This document shows positions 59,435 to 64,000 of a DNA stretch of 64,000 nucleotides, piece after piece. The number at the start of each line of letters is the position of its first letter. The stretch's first letter is position 1. Source of the stretch: Rhynchopus sp. YZ270_cl-10 (Eukaryota > Euglenozoa > Diplonemea > Diplonemida > Diplonemidae); the NCBI GenBank assembly GCA_964035575.1, contig OZ037927.1, forward strand, positions 1,111,931-1,175,930, read 5' to 3'. The position numbers and the translations under genes were made by a program. The notes under the pieces were generated by a model, which was not told the DNA's origin, did not search any database, and worked only from the letters and a program-made list of their open reading frames with translations.

Positions 59435-61810
59435 ATGTCTACTCACGAAGAACCATGTCAGGAGTGGCGTCCGCAGGCAGCCGACACAGAGCACCGTGCC
59501 ATTGTGCAGCTGCCGGAGGACGTTGTCAACAAAATAGCTGCAGGCGAAGTCGTGCAGCGTCCTGCCAACGCCGTCAAGGAGCTCATTGAGAACTCGCTGG
59601 ACGCAGGCGCCACACGCATTGAGGTCACAGCAGTGAACGGTGGCCTAGGCAGCCTCCGCATCGAAGACAACGGACACGGGATCAGCCACACAGACCTCCC
59701 ACTGCTGACCACACGCTTTGCGACGTCAAAGCTTCAGAAGTTCGACGACCTGAAGAGCATCGGGACTTATGGCTTCAGAGGCGAAGCGCTGGCGTCGCTT
59801 GCGATGGTGTGCCGCACGGAGGTGATCACACGCAAGAAGGGTTCGCCTACGACGTACAGTGCAAAGTTCCGTGGTGCAGAGCTGACACAGCAGCAGCAGC
59901 TGCCTGCAGGGATGAACGCGCACGGGACAGTCATCAAGGCGACCGACATGTTCTACTCCATGCCACAACGCAGGGGTATGCTCAACAAACCTGCTGATGA
60001 ATACCGTCTTGTCGTCGACGTCATCACACGCTACGCAATACAGTACCCCTTCTGCAGCTTCGTCTGCAGGAAAGCTGTCTCGTCGCCGCCGGACCTCTCA
60101 ACGTCACCCTCACCTGACCGTGCGACGTGCATCAAAAGGCTCTATTCAGCTGCACTGTGCAACAGCCTGATCAACCTGACCATACAGGAGAGCGAGACAC
60201 TGCACTTCCGCGCGAACATCCTTGCGTCAAACCTGACGTACTTTGGCGCCAAGACCGAGGTCATCATTTTCATCAACGGGCGTCTCGTTCTGCACGAAGG
60301 GCTGGTTAAGATGGTCAAAGTGGTGTACAGCGGCTTGCTCCCTAAGAAGGCTGCACCGTTTGTGTTTATTGAGCTCAACGTACTCCCGCAGAGTGTCGAT
60401 GTGAACGCACACCCTACAAAGGAGAAGGTCATCTTCCTCGACGAGGCAGACATTGTTGCGCACATAGAAGCGAAGCTGCGAGTGTTGGTGGAGGAGTCAT
60501 TGGAGAGTTCAGGTGATCTGCACCAGAAACGGAAGCTCAGTAGTGTGGAGGGCTCCTTCGGTGTTGCCGTACAAAAGGCAGCGGCGAAGAACGACGATAA
60601 AAAAGAGCAGAGCAGCAGCGGAGAGAAGGGTTCCGACAAAAAGCGCAAACGAGACGAATACGAACACCAAATGAACCGCAGCGACCACACCCTTGAGCAG
60701 GGTGCCCTGGAGAGATACTTCACGAAAGGCGCGAAGAGCGAACGGCGTGACACAGTGGCGCACCGCCTCCAGACGGTTGTGGATCTTATGGCCACAGTCC
60801 AGAAGAACCATGACCCACAGCTCCGCACCTCGCTCTCCAAGTCGGTGTATGTCGGGTCGGCAAACCGCAGGTTTGTTCTGCTACAGCTGGATTTGGACTT
60901 ATTCCTTGTTGACTTCTGCGTGGTGTCTGCTGAGCTGTTCTACCAAAGGACTCTTGCCTCTTTGCGTCAGCACCCCGTATTCGCATTTGACCCTCAACCC
61001 CTTGTCCCGCTTCTCTCCCTCCTCCTTGACTCCCCTGCGCATGGCCCGCTGTGTGGCCAGATCACCGCCGCGTCCATAGAAGCAGCGGTGTCGGTCCTTG
61101 CAGCCCGTGCGCAGCTCCTGAACGACCTGTTCTCATTGCAGATTGAGACTGTGGGTGGGACAGTCAGTATCGCAGGTATCCCACAGCTCGTAGAGGGGTA
61201 CGTGCCCCCGCTCCACAAGCTGCCGCTCTTCCTGTGGCGCGTGGGGTCTGTGGTCCAGTGGCAAGAGGAGAAAGCATGCATCAGCAGCATCGCCGAGGAG
61301 CTGGCAGACCTGTACATGATTGACGATGGTGCTGTGGTGGAGCCCTGTCTGGAGGAGGCGGCCGACAAAACAGTTTGTGAGGGGAGTGAGACGGAGACAC
61401 CTGGCCAAGCGGAGCCCACAGCGCCACTGAGCGAAGGTGTTTGCATCGGTGCGGGTGAGGCGAAAACAACTGTCAGCAAATCCTCTGAAGAAGTCTTTGC
61501 ACTGGACAGCATTCCGCTCGAGAGTGATGAGGAAGACGATGACGACAATGTGCCTGCTTCTGTTAAGTACGGAGGCCTTCTGTCAGGGATTGCCGAGAAG
61601 AACGCTGCCGCCTCGCAGGAGAAGGATGTGACACCTGCGCAGGATGTAGACGCTGCAGACGAGAGCAAAGGTGTGTCGTGGACCAACCGCCATGTGATTC
61701 ACCCAGCGGTGAAGAGCTTTCTGCTCCCTCCGTCGACGTGGCGTGACAGTGGGGTGTTGACACGGGCAGCAGACCTGCCCACGATGTACAAAATCTTTGA
61801 ACGCTGTTGA
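59435..61810 (+). CDS. MLH1: DNA mismatch repair protein MLH1
   Basis: 791 residues, no intron. The N-terminal GHKL ATPase has all motifs: VKELIENSLDAGAT (48-60), IEDNGHGIS with the ATP-contacting Asp-Gly (77-84) and GTYGFRGEALAS (110-121). The transducer region includes INGRLV and the VDVNAHPTKEKVIF block, typical of MutL. The linker (about 365-415) is K/S/E-rich. The C-terminal dimerisation domain follows, including LLQLDLDLFLVDF and an acidic insert near 660-720. The last residues YKIFERC match the strongly conserved FERC end of eukaryotic MLH1, the mark that separates it from PMS1/PMS2 and that completes the PMS endonuclease site. It acts in the nucleus with PMS partners in mismatch repair and meiosis. 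ATG 59435 follows an acceptor-like CTCTAG by 12 bases. Confidence 0.96.
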   Translation: MSTHEEPCQEWRPQAADTEHRAIVQLPEDVVNKIAAGEVVQRPANAVKELIENSLDAGATRIEVTAVNGGLGSLRIEDNGHGISHTDLPLLTTRFATSKLQKFDDLKSIGTYGFRGEALASLAMVCRTEVITRKKGSPTTYSAKFRGAELTQQQQLPAGMNAHGTVIKATDMFYSMPQRRGMLNKPADEYRLVVDVITRYAIQYPFCSFVCRKAVSSPPDLSTSPSPDRATCIKRLYSAALCNSLINLTIQESETLHFRANILASNLTYFGAKTEVIIFINGRLVLHEGLVKMVKVVYSGLLPKKAAPFVFIELNVLPQSVDVNAHPTKEKVIFLDEADIVAHIEAKLRVLVEESLESSGDLHQKRKLSSVEGSFGVAVQKAAAKNDDKKEQSSSGEKGSDKKRKRDEYEHQMNRSDHTLEQGALERYFTKGAKSERRDTVAHRLQTVVDLMATVQKNHDPQLRTSLSKSVYVGSANRRFVLLQLDLDLFLVDFCVVSAELFYQRTLASLRQHPVFAFDPQPLVPLLSLLLDSPAHGPLCGQITAASIEAAVSVLAARAQLLNDLFSLQIETVGGTVSIAGIPQLVEGYVPPLHKLPLFLWRVGSVVQWQEEKACISSIAEELADLYMIDDGAVVEPCLEEAADKTVCEGSETETPGQAEPTAPLSEGVCIGAGEAKTTVSKSSEEVFALDSIPLESDEEDDDDNVPASVKYGGLLSGIAEKNAAASQEKDVTPAQDVDAADESKGVSWTNRHVIHPAVKSFLLPPSTWRDSGVLTRAADLPTMYKIFERC

Positions 61811-62194
61811 CCCCACCATGCCAGTGCTGATCTTTCAGCTCAAGGTCCTTGCGTTCATATGACGCCACCCGGATTCGCTAGTGTGTGGTGCACTACGGTG
61901 ACGGAACGCTCTGCACCACACCCCCAGCTAGGCAACACGGCCCCGATTAGAAACTCTATCTATCCGTGGTGGGAAACTCTTCACACCACGAGGGGAAAAA
62001 GGGGAAAGCGTGCACATGCTTGCCCCTTCGGGTGACATTGAGACACAGAGAACCTTTGGTGGGGTGCTGTTGTCAATACAATATTAGAGAGCTCACTCCG
62101 CAATTTGCACTTTTTTTCTATTTTCATGTGACGACGCCAATACCCAAACATACCTCCCAGTGACTGGGGGGATATTCAAATATTACACAGAGCT
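61811..62194. other. Spacer between MLH1 and Maf-like gene
   Basis: 384 bases with no recognised feature beyond a T-rich tract (62109-62126) and ACACAG four bases before the next ATG. Confidence 0.5.
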
Positions 62195-62812
62195 ATGTCC
62201 CCGAAGTTCATTTTGGGGTCGTCGTCGAAATGGCGTAAATGTGTTGTGGAGGAGAACCTGCCCGAGGTGCACGTGCACATGCAGATGTCGCCTGACATTG
62301 ACGAGAAAGCAATCCGCCACGACGTGCCCGAAATTGCATGCCAGATGATTGCCCAGGCCAAGGCAGAAGAGCTGAAGCCTGCCCTCAGAATGCTTTGCCA
62401 GGAAAACGCAGATGCAGAATACCTTCTCCTCACCGCAGACCAGGTGGTGAAGTATGAAGGCACAATGCGTGAGAAGCCTGAGTCGCCCGAGGAAAACTTT
62501 GCCTTCCTCAAGTCCTACACGCGCGAGACGCCGCTATTCTCGTGCAGTGCTGTGTGCATTACACATTTTCCATCTGAGCGCATGGAGGAGGGCGTGGATG
62601 TTGTGAAGGTCATGTTCGACAACATTCCGGATGACGTCATCCACGCGGTAATAGCAAAAGGCGACACCCTTGAGTGTTGTGGGGGTTTTACAGTCGAGGA
62701 TTTACAGGAGTTCATGGTGGATCTGAAGGAAGCGGACGTACCTTCGATACAAGGGTTGCCTGTGGATCTTGTGCGCAGTCTCATGGGAAAGCTCTCGGAG
62801 AGAGTTAGTTAA
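62195..62812 (+). CDS. Maf-family nucleoside triphosphate pyrophosphatase
   Basis: 205 residues. The N-terminal block ILGSSSKWRKCVVEE corresponds to the Maf signature (LxSxSpRR...L); LLTADQVV is the metal/nucleotide-binding (A/S)D(Q/T)VV motif; REKPESPEENFAFLKSYT corresponds to the GKP...A...L...SG block; and AVCITHF matches the following beta-strand. Maf/ASMTL-type enzymes hydrolyse non-canonical or methylated NTPs (dTTP/UTP/m5U types) to NMP and pyrophosphate and sanitise the nucleotide pool. Length is typical (190-210). The usual Arg-Arg after Ser is replaced by Lys-Trp-Arg-Lys, so substrate preference may differ. ATG 62195 is four bases after an ACACAG acceptor-like site. Confidence 0.85.
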   Translation: MSPKFILGSSSKWRKCVVEENLPEVHVHMQMSPDIDEKAIRHDVPEIACQMIAQAKAEELKPALRMLCQENADAEYLLLTADQVVKYEGTMREKPESPEENFAFLKSYTRETPLFSCSAVCITHFPSERMEEGVDVVKVMFDNIPDDVIHAVIAKGDTLECCGGFTVEDLQEFMVDLKEADVPSIQGLPVDLVRSLMGKLSERVS

Positions 62813-63642
62813 TTAGAAGGGTAACAAAACAAAAAAACAACCAACAAGAAAGGTCTGGCTTTGCGGAAGGGTCGGTCCTTTGTCCGGGATTTTTTGGAGA
62901 TTTTTGTGTCAAGATTATTTTCCAAAAGGGAGAGGGAAGGCTGCTGTTCCTTGCTCTTCTCTCTCCTTCTGGTTCACCTTTCAGGGCCCTCAGGGTGTTT
63001 TTTCCTTTTTTATTTCTCCTCCCCCATTTTTTCAGACAACAAGGAAAAAATTTTTTTTTTTTCGTCGAGCAAGGTTTTGGGGAAGCTCAGGGGCCCGCAA
63101 AGGGCGACTGCCCCGGCGCAAGCCGGGGTTGTCCCCACAGGAGCGGGTGCAGGAGCGTCCCCCTTTTTTACTTTTTACTTTTCCGTTTTTTTTTTTTTTT
63201 TTTTTTTTTTTTTGTGCTGTACAGTGTTTTTTTCTAGAAGGTAGAATGTAAATAAATTTTTTGTGAATGATTAGATGTACAGAAAACAATTTCTCTTGTC
63301 CTTTGTTTGTTTCCCACAATTTCCCACCCCCCTCACAGTTTTCTGGAGTAGCCCTGCGATTTCAGCGAATTTCACAGTGTCTCACACACCCTGTGGTGCC
63401 GGTGTTCCTTCTGCCCCGTTTGTGTTATTGTTGTTCCATTTGTTTTTCTTTTCAGTTTCTTTTCAGTGGATGATAATGTCTGTAGTCGCCCCAGTGCCTC
63501 TTAGTCATTTTCTACCTCTTACCCTCACTTTCATCTGGAAAGGGTTATCCACTGTGCTTTATTTCCCCATCGCGTTTCCTTCCCACCACCCTCACAACAA
63601 AAACTCTAAGCCTTGTAAAAAAAAAAAAAAAAAAAAAAAAAA
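62813..63642. other. Spacer downstream of Maf-like gene
   Basis: No gene. A perfect GC hairpin CCCCGGC-GCAA-GCCGGGG lies at 63111-63128 and is followed by a T-run of about 25 (63187-63213). A 26-bp poly-A (63618-63643) abuts the terminal satellite. Confidence 0.5.
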
Positions 63643-64000
63643 GCTCCACAGCTCCACAGCTCCACAGCTCCACAGCTCCACAGCTCCACAGCTCCACAGC
63701 TCCACAGCTCCACAGCTCCACAGCTCCACAGCTCCACAGCTCCACAGCTCCACAGCTCCACAGCTCCACAGCTCCACAGCTCCACAGCTCCACAGCTCCA
63801 CAGCTCCACAGCTCCACAGCTCCACAGCTCCACAGCTCCACAGCTCCACAGCTCCACAGCTCCACAGCTCCACAGCTCCACAGCTCCACAGCTCCACAGC
63901 TCCACAGCTCCACAGCTCCACAGCTCCACAGCTCCACAGCTCCACAGCTCCACAGCTCCACAGCTCCACAGCTCCACAGCTCCACAGCTCCACAGCTCCA
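63643..64000. repeat. 8-bp satellite (CAGCTCCA)n, at least 44 copies, continues past the window
   Basis: 358 bp uninterrupted, entered directly from poly-A. All minus-strand reading frames through it (ELWSCGAV repeats) are artefacts of the unit. Confidence 0.95.

Noticed and set aside
1-64000. Spliced-leader RNA gene or complete rDNA unit
   Set aside because: Looked for as support for trans-splicing; no SL-like exon plus donor or full rRNA gene was recognised in the window.

Overview
This window is nuclear DNA of a unicellular eukaryote. The coding regions are GC-rich and the spacers are AT-rich, with long poly-T/poly-A tracts. Several genes carry GT-AG introns that keep the reading frame when spliced. 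A minus-strand fragment of the 5' end of an 18S rRNA (19640-19804) is present. Its 'TTTGTTTCAAGG' wording, the presence of DNA polymerase beta, and the fact that every convincing host gene lies on the + strand with a pyrimidine tract and AG upstream of the start codon would fit an excavate, perhaps a euglenozoan such as a diplonemid. That placement is inference; no name can be fixed from the sequence alone.

Layout of host genes, all +: DUF218/YdcF-like membrane-anchored protein (937-1698); a CCR4/nocturnin-type EEP nuclease fused to two CCCH zinc fingers (3034-5262); a VPS39/Vam6-like HOPS/CORVET tether (6778-10076); two tandem copies of an ABCF ATPase gene, a short form (11901-17144) and a long form with a large charged N-terminal extension (20135-25131); a voltage-gated K+ channel (26621-29292); a 1665-residue helical-repeat protein that begins at a STAND-type winged helix (33723-38720); a PP1 inhibitor-3/YPI1 homologue (39371-40162); DNA polymerase beta (42096-43181); a cytosolic sulfotransferase (43488-44480); MLH1 (59435-61810); and a Maf-type nucleotide pyrophosphatase (62195-62812). 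They are housekeeping genes of unrelated pathways, so the order gives no operon-like functional grouping, although Pol beta and MLH1 both serve DNA repair.

The accessory part is rich. A LINE of the restriction-like-endonuclease type (about 46900-54000) has one long ORF with an OTU-like cysteine protease domain on each side of its RT/endonuclease core. Two DNA-transposon-like insertions with terminal inverted repeats and target duplications sit within or just behind the short ABCF copy. The insertion behind it (17248-19167) is proven by an empty site behind the long copy, and it is nested like a Russian doll around a 9-bp satellite. Further foldback/TIR elements lie at 29978-30046, 30465-30596, 30971-32122, 38790-39290 and 45163-45762. 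Exact short-period arrays lie at 18372-18870 (9 bp), 55810-56248 (7 bp), 56978-57714 (7 bp) and 63643-64000 (8 bp, running off the window). At least eight families of short (30-190 bp), often hairpin-forming dispersed repeats pepper the spacers and introns.

No CRISPR array, tRNA gene, LTR element, capsid-bearing element or toxin gene was seen. Splice sites, start codons and element ends were read by eye and not checked against transcripts or databases.
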